The notes under the pieces are model-generated. The model saw nothing but the letters and a program-made list of their open reading frames with translations. It was not told the DNA's origin and did no database searches. The position numbers and the translations under genes were made by a program. Below are positions 31,635 to 42,290 of a DNA stretch of 64,000 nt, one piece after another (within the stretch, counting starts at the first letter, position 1; every line of letters begins with the position of its first letter). The stretch spans positions 41,708,201 to 41,772,200 of the forward strand of contig OW799235.1 in assembly GCA_941918925.1 (NCBI GenBank). The letters run 5' to 3'. Source of the stretch: Phyto melanocephala. Taxonomy: Eukaryota; Arthropoda; Insecta; Diptera; Rhinophoridae.

Positions 31635-32375
31635 TCCCTTTTCGACTATTAAATAGGACAAAATTTTTTATTGCCTAATAGAATATGGACAATTATTAGA
31701 GTGAAATTTTTGGAAACTTTTAGAGGGACAAAAAAGGTAGCAAAATGGGGAAATACCAGAAAATGCGTACAATTCATTATTAGTAATTTGGTAAAAATTT
31801 TAACACATTCATAACATAATTACTTATATGCAAAATAGAGTAGATTTACTCACTTTAAATCATGTGTATGAAAATATTTTTTTGTTGCATAAATATTTAA
31901 ACATTTTAAACTTGAAATTTATTCGTTGATATGGAAAACACAAAAAGGATACTTTTTTGTTTTTTGGGTACTTTTTGTATTTTCTACGTTTATGAAGCAT
32001 GAATTTCGACATTAGTGACTACTGATCCGAGTTGAGGTAGAAAATGTTGTGGGCGACCGAAAAGGTACTTTTTCGCATTTATATTGTACTATTTGTATTG
32101 TCTACGTTTATAAGCTAGAATTGTACTATAAACGATTATTAATTCCAGATGAGTCTGAAAATGTAAGGTGCGACCAGAAAGTTACTTTTTATATTTTTTA
32201 TGGATATTAGTGACTATTTATACGAGGTGAGCCTGAAAATCTTATGGGAAACCAAAAAGGTACTTTTTTAAATTTTTATGGTACTTTTTGTGTTTTCAAC
32301 ATGTGACGTTGTTACCACGCACATTTAACATATGTATAGTATATATTATATATGGTATAAATACCCTTACTACTA
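31635..32375. repeat. Unassigned DNA with ggtacttttt tandem units
   Basis: From about 31940 to 32300, three to four degenerate units of about 100-120 bp each contain rgrccraaaaggtacttttt, ttgtactwtttgtattntctacgtttatg and a ctgaaaatgt...gcgacc junction. The same units recur at 43130-43720, on the far side of the Gypsy nest. The 31648-31930 stretch is otherwise unrecognised. Confidence 0.55.
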
Positions 32376-32549
32376 CGGGTTATATTGAACACCCTTAATG
32401 CCCTTTTGGTTTCTGTTTTTAACTTAGAATTCTCATTTGGTTTATGCATCAATACGTATAAGTATGCTAAGTTAGCATGTAGTAGAGGCGGTTCAGACAA
32501 GACAAGAATTTGCCTAACTTTGTGTTCGTGCCACGGAATTGCCTCTGAC

Positions 32550-33190
32550 ATCGATATTATGAACATCATTTATCGGTGGGATCTGAAATTCTCCGAAAAA
32601 AACCGAAGTAATAGAATTTCTTGAGCAAATTGAGGAGAAGTTGACTGAGTGTCACCACGTGCCACGTGATCGGCTTTTATCGTCTATGCTAAGTATGTTA
32701 CGAGGCAACGCTCTTAAGTGGTACCAAGTGGTGCCGAACATGGCGGCATTTCAGAGAGAATATAGAAAAATTTCTCCTCCTTACGCGGTATCTTGCCCAG
32801 CTGGAGCAGACATTCTACAACCGACGACAGAACAACCGAGAGCGGGCAAAGGACTATATTCTCAATATGCTCACTCTCGCACAACGACATCTAGCACTAA
32901 GGAGAATAATCATCTGGACCGAATTTATGATGGTCTCCGAACCGAGTACAAACACTACGTCAGACGTGCCGATTTTACCAATCTGTATGAGTTAGTCATC
33001 TTGACCGATGAGTACGAGGCTTTACAAAAAGTGGAACGACCACCGACCTCGCACATGATGTGCTGTCAAAGAAATGCGGTGTTGGAGTTGTAAGGGCATG
33101 GGCCACAAAAGAATGAACTGTCAACAACCCGCACGACTATTCTGCTCGTATTGTGGCCAGGAAGGTATCCTTTCACGAACCTGTAACTGT
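32550..33190 (+). pseudogene. Gypsy gag with two CCHC-type knuckles
   Basis: Starts around NIIYRWDLKFS, continues after a frameshift with FLEQIEEKLTECHHVPRDRL and LRGNALKWYQVV (the gag helical domain common to insect Gypsy elements), then TNLYELVILTDEYEALQKV. The nucleocapsid knuckles CWSCKGMGHKRMNC and CSYCGQEGILSRTCNC lie at about 33078-33190 in a different frame. Gag packages element RNA in virus-like particles. At least two frameshifts make it inactive. Confidence 0.7.
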
Positions 33191-33272
33191 CGCGATCAAG
33201 ACACATTGCCCGTGACTAATATAACTCCACCCGCTGACAGGCGTTTTTATCTCCCCGTGAAATCAAATCCAG

Positions 33273-34605
33273 GCACTCGTCGACACAGGCTCATCGCGAA
33301 CGTACATTGGCAGCTTATTTAAATCATACTTAGAGGACAGAATAATCAGGCCCAACAACACCAATGGTTTAGTACAGATGGCGAATCAGTCGCTAGTATC
33401 AAGCCTCGAAGAATTCCCGATCCCCACCGGATATAGGGATACCGAAGTACGGATACAGGCGCCCGTAATCCCCACCTTGGTAGAGTCTATGATACTAGGG
33501 ATGGATTTCTTGGGTGCTCTAAGTATCGAGATTCGCTTAAACAATGAAATACTGGCGTCACCTATGCACAGCGAAGCCTTTCCTCCACCTCTTCGCATAC
33601 TAACCAACCTAGCATTTCTGTCAGAAGAGAAAAATCGAAGATTGGAGCACCTTATATCCACACATAAGGGGAAATTCGGCCTGTGTACTGTCGACCAACA
33701 TAAGATCCGATTACAACATACTAACCCAATCAAGCCCAGAATCCCGCATCATTATATAATCAACGAATAGATTGACCAATTATTAAGTGAGGGCCGAATA
33801 GAAATAAGTCGGATGGAGGATGTGTATCAACTATTGACAGCTCAACGCGGCCAGCGAGCTCGATGCCTACCCATTGCCACAGATAAACGCTGTTTTGGAT
33901 CAGCTTCGCGAGGCCAAGTTCATATAATCATTGCATTTAAAGAACGGGTATTGGCAGATACCATTGACAGTCACTTCCAAACCAGTAACAATCTTCACGG
34001 TTCCGAGGAGAGGGTTATTTTAATTTGGACAACACCAGCTACCTTCCAGCGTACGTTGGACAGTATCATTGGCACCAATCTTTACCCTAGACGATATTAT
34101 ATTCCTCGGCCGTAGGTTCACAGAGCACCTACATATTCTTGAGACAGGGTTTAACCTCCTACAACAAGCCCAAATGATGCTTAATTCGAAAAGCGTGAAT
34201 TCGAACGCACCAGTTTTCGTTACCTAGGACACTTGGTCATGCCGGAGGGCATACGCACCGATCCCGAAAAAATTGAGGCAATATAACGATTACCAGCTCC
34301 GACTAACCTGAAAAAACTCCGAAGAGTACTCGGTATAGCATCCTGGTACCGCCGATTTGTAGAAAACTTTTCCGACTTGGTTACCCCCTTAAATCTGCTA
34401 TTAAAAAAAATGTGAAATGGGCCTTGGGGAGTGCTCAGGAAGGAGCCTTTAACAAACTGAAGGAAGCACTTACCCGATCTCCGGTGCTTAGCTGTCCCAA
34501 CTTCGAATACCTTTTTTTTACAGACAAACGCCAGCCGTCATGGGCTAGGGGTCGTATTATATCTTAAGCCATATACCGACAAAATGGCGAATACGATTTG
34601 TAACA
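33273..34605 (+). pseudogene. Gypsy pol: protease and reverse transcriptase remnant
   Basis: Protease active site ALVDTGSSRTYIGS at 33273 in one frame and ILGMDFLGALSI at about 33498 in another. RT pieces follow: KIRLQHTNPIKPR (about 33700), FQRTLDSIIGTNL, TLDDIIFLGRRF at 34084 (the YLDD motif with Tyr replaced by Thr), FRYLGHLVMPEGIRTDPEKI and LRRVLGIASWYRRFVENFS. RNase H begins near 34500 (FFTD...GLGVVLY) and is cut off near 34605. Frames change repeatedly. Confidence 0.7.
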
Positions 34606-34663
34606 AGTAATAGATTTATAATTCTCATTTAGTAAAAGAAAAGCCCTGATTCAAACATATGCA
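34606..34663. other. Left part of the insert in the Gypsy RNase H
   Basis: About 58 bp that continues, after removal of the CsRn1 element, at 40108. The combined sequence leads to a TATA-type promoter-like site at 40135. Identity not known. Confidence 0.3.
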
Positions 34664-34890
34664 TGTGGCACCCTATTGTTTTGACACGTACCGAATACAA
34701 GTACCAAATACTATAACCAAATACTCGTATCAATTAGTTTTTTAGATTCTTCAACACGGATAAGAAAAAAACATTTTTATTCATCCCTTTTACTTTTTTC
34801 GTCCTTTCAACACGCTTCATATATTTAATAAAATTAAATAACTACACCACCGCCGTTTTAATTTAAGGAGATTAAAAACAAAATCTCTAA
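34664..34890 (+). repeat. 5' LTR of CsRn1-like element
   Basis: 227 bp, starting tgtggcaccctattgttttg and ending acaaaatctctaa, matching 39873-40107 nearly throughout. A one-base shift of its end is possible. Confidence 0.9.
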
Positions 34891-34892
34891 AC

Positions 34893-34911
34893 TGGTGACC
34901 CCGACGTGATT
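34893..34911 (+). promoter_or_regulatory. Primer-binding site, tRNA-Trp
   Basis: tggtgaccccgacgtgatt, two bases after the LTR, is complementary to the 3' end of insect tRNA-Trp including CCA. Use of tRNA-Trp is characteristic of CsRn1-type Gypsy elements. Confidence 0.85.
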
Positions 34912-35088
34912 GGTAGTGATCGTAATTGTGTGATTTTTTTTATCCTTTTTGGAGTGAAGTTTTTTTGTTGGATACCGGCCATTTTGATTTTTTTGCAACA
35001 GCAAGTGGCGTGGTTTGAGCCGCCATATTTTTCATTTTTTACAAAATATCAAGCCGATTGTTACGTAGCAATTGTATAACTACTTTCG

Positions 35089-35967
35089 ATGGTCAATTCA
35101 AACGACAGTGGGACTTCCACAGCAGCCTCCAATGTTGGTGGACACAATATTGAAGAGTCTCCACAACATATTCAACCGGCTCATAATGTTTCTGTCGTCT
35201 ATGCCAGATTGCCTGTTCCTCAGATGACTAACACTAACATTGAGGCATGGTTCACCACAATGGAGTTTTGGTTCACGACATCGGGGATAACCGCTGACTG
35301 ACAAAAGATGGCAACTGTGTTGGCAGCGCTTAGTCCAAATGTAATATCACAGTTGACTGACGTTATTGCTGCACTTCCGGCCACCGAAAGGTATGAGTAT
35401 ATCAAAACGAATGTAATCGAGCATTTTGCGGAGAGCGAGCAGCGTCGACTCAACCGGCTGTTGTCTGAATTACCCTTGGGCGACAAAAAACCATCCGAAT
35501 TGTATTTCGAAATGAAGCGGGTCGCCGGAAGCACTCTGGGTGATGCGGCCCTAAAGGGTCTATGGACACAACGGCTGCCGGCATTCGCACAACCTGTGGT
35601 GGCTGCTTCTTCAGGCACTCCAGTCGAGTTTACGAAAATTGCCGATTCAATTTGTGACTCAATGGCATCGAGCCAAGTTAATCAAGTGGCGTCTCGGCCA
35701 TCAAGCGAATTAAGCGAAATTCGGGCAGCTGTCGTTCAACTCACAAAAAAATTTTAAAATTTTTCGACTCGGTCACGATCGCGCTCACGTTCAAGCAAAC
35801 CAACTGTGGCGCGCAACCGATCCCAAAATCGTGCTCCGTATTCCAGCGATACGACTGGTGACGAGTGCTGGTACCATAAAAAATATGGCCGAAATGCTCA
35901 AAAGTGTCGCAGCCCTTGTAGACATAGACAGCGTAAAGTGAATGTACTGTCTACAGGTACATCGCAA
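35089..35967 (+). pseudogene. CsRn1-like gag with CHCC motif
   Basis: A single frame with in-frame stops at 35299-35301 and 35755-35757. The N-terminal part carries PQMTNTNIEAWFTTMEFWF. The capsid-like middle has MATVLAALSPNVISQLTDV and RLNRLLSELPLGDKKPSELY. An SRSRSRSS basic stretch leads to CWYHKKYGRNAQKCRSPC, the distinctive C-x2-H-x9-C-x3-C finger of CsRn1 elements in place of the usual CCHC. It ends at a TGA just before pol, which is in the same frame. Without the stops it would form the virus-like-particle protein. Confidence 0.85.
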
Positions 35968-38340
35968 TGACTCAATCGGCCGGTGGAGGTTTCCGGCGAA
36001 AATTCCCCCACCAAGTGCCAAATATTTCGCCTTCAAGTCAAAGACAGTTACACCAACACAAATTTTCTTGTCGATAGTGGCGCCGATGTTTCCGTCCTGC
36101 CTCTAACTTCGAAGTCTTTTGGTGTCCGTTCAACTGCCATAACGTTATATGCCGCTAACGGTTCTCCCATTAAGGTAAGTGGAGAAAAACGTATGAAACT
36201 TGACCTTGGTCTTCGCCGTGAGTTTCATTGGTCATTTGTGGTCGCCGACGTGACTTCACCTATCATCGGGTCCGATTTTATAAAACACTTCGACCTACTT
36301 ATCGATCTTCGACGTAACCGCCTTACCGACAACATCACTGGTCTTTCATCGAGTCTGACATCGTCAACGTTTTGCGAAGCAGCCGTCATCAAAACTTTCG
36401 ACGCAACCGATCCGTTTGCTGATATTTTAAAAAATTTTCCCGACATTACAAAACTCTCGCCATATGGGTCTACGACAAAATCTTCGATTTTTCATAGAAT
36501 CGAAACGACAGGTCAGCCTGTTTTTTGTCGACCACGATGTTTATCTCCGGAAAAACTCTCAGCTGCTAAAAAAGAGTTTGATTTTTTAATCAAAGCTGGC
36601 ATTTGCCAACCATCAAAAAGCAACTGGTCTAGTCCGTCAAAAAAAGCGACGGAACTTGGAGCCCATGCGGCGACTATCGAGCCCTGAATGCGCAGACGTT
36701 GCCAGATCGTTACCCTTTGCCGTATCTAACAGATTTCTCAGCAAATTTGAGAGGTAAGAATTTTTTTTCTAAAATTGACCTGCAAAAAGCTTTCCACCAG
36801 GTGCCGATCCATCTCGATGACGTACCGAAAACCGCTATTAGTACCCCGTTCCGCCCAAACGTTCCAGCGGTTAATAAACGAGGTACTACGTGGTCTGGAT
36901 TTTTCCATACATCGATGACATTTGTGTCGCTTCGTCTTCTGCTGAACAACATCGTCATGATCTTGCTGAAGTCTTCAAGACAATCATCTCGCCATCAACC
37001 TAAAAAAATTCGAATTTGGTAAGAACGAAATAAAATTTTTGGGTCATCTGGTTGACGCTGACGGAATCCGACCTTTGCCGGAAAAAGTAGCTGCTATACG
37101 CGATTTTCCAAAACAAAAAGTGGCTCAAGAGCTTAAAAGGTTCATCGCCATGCTGAACTTTTATAGAATTCTTGCCACATGCAATTTCTTATCAGACGCA
37201 GCTGCAGACGCTAATCGTCGGCAATAGAAAAAACGATCGTACAGCAATAAAGTGGACTCCAGACGCGTAAAAACGAATTATCCAACGCAGCACTTTTAGT
37301 ACACCCCGCTGTTGAAGCCGAGTTAGCTATCTTCGTAGACGCTTCCGATACAGCTGTTGGGGCAGCTTTGTATCAAAAAATTGATGGCGATTTACAACCT
37401 CTGGCGTTTTATTCCAAAAAATTTACACCGACCCAGCAAAAATATTCAACATATGATCGCGAGCTTGCAGCAATGTACCAATCTGTGTCCCATTTCCGTT
37501 ATATGATAGAAGGAAGGAGTTGTTACATTGTCACCGACCATCGTCCGCTAATTTTTGCATTTCAACAAAAACTCGAGAAAGCTCCGCCCCGTAGAATACA
37601 TCAACTCGATTTCATCAGCCAGTTCACCACCGATATTCGCCACACGCCTGGTTTAGAAAATGCTACAGCTGACGCACTTTCTTGCATTGGTTCAATTAAT
37701 CAAATGGTCGACTATTCTCGCATTGCATTGGCTCAGAAAGGCGATGAAGAACTTCAACAAATGCTTCAAAGTTCAGGTACGCAAATCAATTCACTTAAAT
37801 TAAAATTTTTTTCGATCCCAGGCTGCAACGACCAACTAATCTGTGACACATCGACGTCCCGTGTTCGCCCATACATCCCAAAGGAATTTCGGCAACAGAT
37901 ATTATCAACAGTTCATAATTTGTCACATCCAGGTGTCCGGACTACCACCGAATTGGTCACATGCAGATTTTGTTGGCCTGGGATTCGAAAAGATTCTGCT
38001 ATTTTTGTGCGAAGCTGTTTGCAGTGCCAACGATCAAAGATTCAACGGCATACTCGATCATCACCTGTGAAGTATGAACCTCCAAAACAACGTTTCACTC
38101 ATATCAACATAGACATCGTTGGTCCGTTTCCATTGTGTAAAGGATAACGGTACTGCCTTACGATAGTGGATCGTTTTACACGCTGGCCGGAAGCTGTTCC
38201 AATCCCAGACATGTCAGCCATCACAATCGCGAAAGCTCTAGTGTCTCAGTGGATTTCAAGATTTGGTGTTCCAGCTCGAATAACATCTGATCGTGGTCGT
38301 CAATTCGAATCGTCAGTCTTTGCCGAGTTTTGGAAGACTC
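35968..38340 (+). pseudogene. CsRn1-like pol: protease, RT, RNase H, integrase start
   Basis: Protease NFLVDSGADVSVLPLT (about 36060) and IIGSDFIKHFDLLIDL. RT blocks YPLPYLTDFSANLRGKNFFSKIDLQKAFHQ (from 36712, with the first catalytic Asp) and YIDDI near 36907 in a shifted frame; the QTFQRF region between them is deleted. FLGHLVDADGIRPLPEKV follows at 37037. RNase H: IFVDASDTAVGAAL, TYDRELAAMY, YIVTDHRPL, NATADALS. Integrase: HNLSHPGV and SCLQCQRSK (HHCC finger), [12 protein letters not shown] and [12 protein letters not shown] (two catalytic Asp). The gene is cut at FAEFWKT by a non-LTR fragment and resumes at 39088. Confidence 0.85.
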
Positions 38341-39087
38341 AGCATTTAACCCCTGTTAACATACGTATACTTCTTGCCAAAACTTACCTTATCCCAACTC
38401 TCCTATATGGCTGCGAAGTCTTCGCTAGTTGTGATTGCTTAAGTAAAAGAAAATAAACTTCCACATTTAACGCTATACTAAGATATGTTTTCAATTTAAG
38501 GCGATCACCTCACATAACACCCTATGAAAGTAAACTCTATGGAGTACGTTTTTGTGATCTACTAAAAATAAGATCTTTGTTACTTATGCACAAGATTATA
38601 TTCACTAATGAGCCATCATACTTGTTTAGGCGCCTAAATTTTACCCGCTCAAGAAGAAATAACAATCTGATTCAAATTAGATATAAAACGCTTGTGTCTG
38701 AATGGCAATTTTTAATTCATTGTACTCGTCTTTGGAACTCGCTACCGTCGTCTTTACAGTTTTTGAGTAATGCAACGCAGTTTAGGAAAGCAATTTTTAA
38801 TTATTTTATTCATATCTAATAATGAATATTTCAATAATAAAAATTCTACTTTTATTTTTAATGATTGTATTTTTAATATTCTTTTTTATACATGTATATT
38901 TATTTTATTTTATCTTCCTGCTTTAAAATGTATAATTCGTTAGATTTTTTCCATTCAAAAATGTTTTCTCATTTTTTTTAATAATCATATTGTAATAACT
39001 TATCTTGTTCAATTTACTCATACTGTACTATAATTATAAGACTTTAAGTCTTGTTGTATGGGAATACAAAATAAATAAATAAATAAT
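38341..39087 (+). mobile_element. 5'-truncated Jockey-like non-LTR tail
   Basis: About 747 bp in the forward direction, inserted in the integrase. It starts within a coding tail and ends in an ATAAATAAATAAATAATAA tract, a typical non-LTR 3' end. Outer integrase sequence resumes immediately after with AIGATHLRTKPYHPQSNG. A target duplication was not found, and the exact left boundary is uncertain by a few bases. Confidence 0.8.
38365..38819 (+). pseudogene. Non-LTR ORF2 C-terminal tail
   Basis: Encodes [20 protein letters not shown], then after frame changes and a stop, SPHITPYESKLYGVRFCDLL, LLMHKIIFTNEPSYLFRRL and LIHCTRLWNSLPSSLQF, ending at 38819. This is the region after the RT in Jockey/I-like elements common in insects. 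No catalytic motif is included. It is a dead 3' fragment and only marks the insertion. Confidence 0.75.
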
Positions 39088-39838
39088 AACTGCAATCGGC
39101 GCTACACATCTTCGTACTAAACCATACCACCCACAATCGAATGGTATAATCGAGAGGTGGAACCGAACGTTTAAAGTAGCGATTTTGTGTCATAATCCGG
39201 CAAGATGGAAAAATCATTTATCTACAATTTTGCTTGGCCTACGAGTTGCTTTCAAGCCTGACTTAAAAGCTTCGCCAGCAGAACTAGTATACGGCTCCAC
39301 ATTAAAAATTCCCAGCGAATTTTTCGAGCAAACGAAAATTGACGACACTGCCAGCGATTTCGTCTCCGAATTTCGAACAGCGATGCAAAAACTAACGCCA
39401 ACCGATACTGCTCATCACTCAACGCCAAAAATTTTCATTTCAAAAAATCTTCAAAACTCAACACACGTCTTCGTCCGCCATGATTCCATTCGACCTTCAT
39501 TTACTCACCCATATGATGGTCCATATTTGGTGGTGAAGCGTTTTGAAAAGTTTTTTAGAATTTTGATTAAAGGTCGTCGAAGTACATTAGTATCGATCGG
39601 CTTAAACCTGCTTTTGTCTCACATGACGATTTCAACAACAGTTCAACTGTACCCGAGCTACCTTCAGCTGCTTTGCAGAGCAGCTCACCTGGTTTTTCTG
39701 CAAATTTACAAGTTCCTAACGAAAGTGATCTCAACTTTAATCATACGTCAACACATTCCAGCCCAACTGTCAGTTTTTCACCTTAAGTGCTACAGCCCAA
39801 AGCTACTACAAGTGGTAGACGGGTCACGGTTCCTTTAA
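39088..39838 (+). pseudogene. CsRn1-like integrase C-terminal part
   Basis: Resumes the outer element: AIGATHLRTKPYHPQSNGII followed by the catalytic Glu region ERWNRTFK. The frame 39185-39838 continues WKNHLSTILLGLRVAFKPD and SPAELVYGSTLKIPSEFF, then HVFVRHDSIRPSFTHPYDGP (the GPY-type C-terminal module) and a degenerate Ser/Pro-rich tail. Together with 37850-38340 all three catalytic residues are present but separated by the inserted fragment. Confidence 0.85.
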
Positions 39839-39872
39839 GGTTCAGGTAAACCTCCTCTAGCGCGGGGAATAA

Positions 39873-40107
39873 TGTGGCACCCTATTGTTTTGGCACGTAC
39901 CGAATACAAGTACCAAATACTATAAACAAATACTCGTATCAATTAGTTTTTTAGATTCTTCAACACGGATAAGAAAAAACATTTTTATTCATTCCTTTTA
40001 CTTTTTTCGCCCTTTCAACACGCTTCATACTTATATTTAATAAAATAAAATTAAATAACTACACCACCGCCGTTTTAATTTAAGGAGATTAAAAACAAAA
40101 TCTCTAA
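39873..40107 (+). repeat. 3' LTR of CsRn1-like element
   Basis: 235 bp, matching 34664-34890 with small indels (an extra cttat and aaaat) and a few substitutions. It is preceded by gcggggaataa, a short purine-rich stretch that may be the polypurine tract. Confidence 0.9.
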
Positions 40108-41704
40108 ATGCATATTAGTAATAAGTGATGGTACTATAAAAGGCAGACAACACTCTAGTAAGAGAACAGTCGTTGTTTATCAGCCATCAAGACAACATGG
40201 AACGCAAACGTACAAAGCCACAGCGAATCGCACATACTAAAGCCTCAGTTAGCCGAGCACATCCGTACTGTAATGTATCAGCTGTTCGTTTTTGGCTTAT
40301 GAGAAACAATGCAAAAGCTTAGCGAAATTTAACGTACTGTAACCGGAACGTACCATTCTGTATAAAATAGAATTTCCTTACATTCTTACGTGACATTTGT
40401 AAACCAGTGATGGTCTGCTTGTTTGTTTTATGATTTCAGGGTATTTTTTCTTTTTTAGTGGTACTTTTTTTAAATATATTTTAATACGCAAAAGAAAAAT
40501 AAAACAACTTTTAGTACTTTGCGTGTTAATTTATTTTTTTTCACGAATTTTTGCGAACTATTGTGTCTATTTTAAACTTATACTATGTTTTATTCTGATT
40601 ACTGTTGTTTCTTTTTTCGCTATACTTGCTAGAAACGCAATTACCACTATAATAATTATTTCCGCCTTAAAATTGCAAAACTGGAGACTTTTAAGCGTCT
40701 CGCATATACGCTTTGTATATACATTGTGTATAATAAAAGTGAAATATGTAAAGATTAAAATTGTATTCAAATCTATTAATTAATATTAATTGATTTGTAT
40801 ACATACATAAACACATATATCAAATAAACTATAATTTGTTTATTATATTTTATTTATAAATGCTAGAGAATAAATATAACATATTAATATACATAAATAA
40901 ATATACAAAATATTTTCTGATATCATTAGGTACTTTTTCTTCGTAATAAAAAACCATTTGTAAAATTGTAATACCCATCACTGTTTTATAATCAGCTGTT
41001 TATTTTTATACCAAAATTAAAAAAAATAAACAAAATAAGTTTTTAAATTTAAGAAATTAAAGTTTCCTTGGTAATTTTTAATAAAATGGATGATGAACAT
41101 CTAATTTTACTTGTTCAGGCAAAGGTTTAAATCAATAAACAATTCTTCTATATCCATTGAAAAAAGCACAGGCTTGTTTGAAAAATATTTTTTTTTAATT
41201 GCTTTATTTACCTATACTAATGCTGTTTTGTTTATGAATGTCAAAAACATATGTTACGTTTTTAATGTTCTATAACTGCACAAACGTGCTTACAGTACGT
41301 TCCATTACAGTACGGTTGCATCAGCGCTCGGCTAACGAAGGCTTAAAACCAATCCACAAAAACACGTCCCCTATCAGCCTCCACCAGATACGACCACCAA
41401 TTCACCGCTAACAACCACCACCGCTCGTGCACTATCCACAAGCATCAAAAAGAGTGATAGTTAATACCGCCACTGCGATTCCATTAACGGGAAAATGTCA
41501 TGCAGCAGTACCAGTTAAGCCCATGCCGGAAATCGGCACAGGTGAAGGAGCCGGGAAAAAAAAATTTCGCTTCCAAGGGAAATCTGGGAGGAAGTCCACA
41601 TCGCCAAGTCTCCTCAATATGTTCGGCACCGACAATTTCTAATAAGACGGGCAGCCCGACCACCAATAAAGTTTACGACACTAAACCCGATTACGATGCC
41701 TCCA
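40108..41704 (+). other. Promoter-like site and proline/threonine-rich frame, split
   Basis: gtactataaaagg (about 40132-40144) looks like a TATA box, with an ATG at 40197. The frame from that ATG runs to 40240. If the Harbinger-like element 40241-41343 and one TAA are removed it continues without a stop to TAA at 41461-41463, giving a short basic, Pro/Thr-rich protein. A second open stretch (41427-41726) overlaps. This might be a gag N-terminus of a Gypsy sibling joined by deletion to the RNase H at 41705. Function unknown. Confidence 0.35.
40241..41343. mobile_element. PIF/Harbinger-like element, 1.1 kb
   Basis: TIRs agcctcagttagccgagcac (40241) and the reverse of agccttcgttagccgagcgc (41343), each flanked by TAA (40238-40240 and 41344-41346). 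The motif cgtactgtaa(t/c) recurs near both ends. Near 41085 the short frame MDDEHLILLVQ resembles the start of the MADF/Myb-like accessory protein of Harbinger elements. No transposase remains. Its removal restores an open frame across the insertion point. Confidence 0.75.
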
Positions 41705-42290
41705 CCTCGAGAGACGGTGATCGCTAATGCTAGCTGAACCCTAACCGATCTGGAAAAGAAATACTCCACTACCGAGCATGAGTGTCTTTTATGGAATCCG
41801 AAAGATGAGGTCATATTTGGAAGGGTATCACTTCACTGTAATCACCGATCATCACTCGCTTAAGTGGTTGCACTCCTTACAGAATCCCTCGGGGTGCCTT
41901 GCTCGTTGGGCCTTGGAGATGCAGCAGTACGACTTCGACATTGAGTACCGAAAAGGGAATTCAAACGTCGTGGCCGATGCACAGTCACGAGTACCCTTAC
42001 CGCACACAACAGAGGGTAGCGCAATGGTGATAACCTCACCAGACTGGTATCACCGAATGCGACACCTTGTCGAGACTAACGGGCAGAAACACCCAGACTT
42101 CCAGATCATCGACGACCAACTAAACAAACATATAAGCAGAAGATCTTCACTAGACACGAAACCAGAATGGAAGCTATGCGTAGGATCGGAAAATCGCCAA
42201 CGAAGAATTGAGGAGAAGTACTACTGGCCGGGACTCTACCCAGACGTCTCACAGAGGGATTTGTTCATACAAATTTTGGCAAAAAATATA
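41705..42290 (+). pseudogene. Gypsy RNase H and integrase N-terminus remnant
   Basis: Frames give VIANAS (stop) TLTDLEKKYSTTEHEC, then MSVFYGIRKMRSYLEGYHF, VITDHHSLKWLHSLQNPSG, LARWALEMQQYDFDIEYRKG and NVVADAQSRVP, the RNase H of an insect Gypsy element. RIEEKYYWPGLYPDVSQ follows, from the integrase N-terminal zinc domain. The frame ends where repeat sequence begins near 42290. It is probably the continuation, or a sibling, of the element at 32550-34605. Confidence 0.7.

Larger units (their letters stand above)
27541..31647 (-). mobile_element. Very short 3' end of the LOA-type element, split by a hAT
   Basis: tacacatgtagggggaatat at 27542 and cgggtcccttttcgac at 31632 match, apart from the hAT insert and a single base, the 3' terminus of the inserted LOA-type copy at 4500-4556. 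The fragment is only about 55 bp long and records a heavily 5'-truncated insertion. Confidence 0.7.
32550..34605 (+). mobile_element. Gypsy-type LTR retrotransposon fragment (gag to RNase H start)
   Basis: Contains gag, two zinc knuckles, protease, and RT up to the first part of RNase H (GLGVVLY), all broken by frameshifts. No LTR is recognisable at the 5' side. RNase H and the start of integrase of a like element appear at 41705-42290, after a complex insert. They may be the same copy or a sibling; the RNase H text runs on plausibly from GLGVVLY to VIANAS and KKYSTTEHEC. Confidence 0.7.
34664..40107 (+). mobile_element. CsRn1-clade Gypsy LTR retrotransposon, both LTRs and TSD
   Basis: LTRs at 34664-34890 and 39873-40107 start tgtggcaccctattgttt and end aaaatctctaa. 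The element is flanked by atgca at 34659-34663 and 40108-40112. The primer-binding site matches tRNA-Trp, and gag has a CxxH...CxxxC-type motif; both are marks of the CsRn1 clade. Order: gag, protease, RT, RNase H, integrase. Stops and frameshifts disable it, and a non-LTR fragment sits in the integrase. The LTRs differ at several positions (227 versus 235 bp), so it is not a very recent insertion. Confidence 0.9.

Noticed and set aside
40430..40783. 117-residue open frame
   Set aside because: Hydrophobic, low-complexity translation of AT-rich DNA inside a Harbinger-like element; no conserved motif.
40405..40983. Pair of cagtgatgg ends suggesting a hAT inside the Harbinger-like element
   Set aside because: The flanking 8-mers (ttgtaaac and ttttataa) do not match and only nine terminal bases agree, so a separate insertion is not supported.
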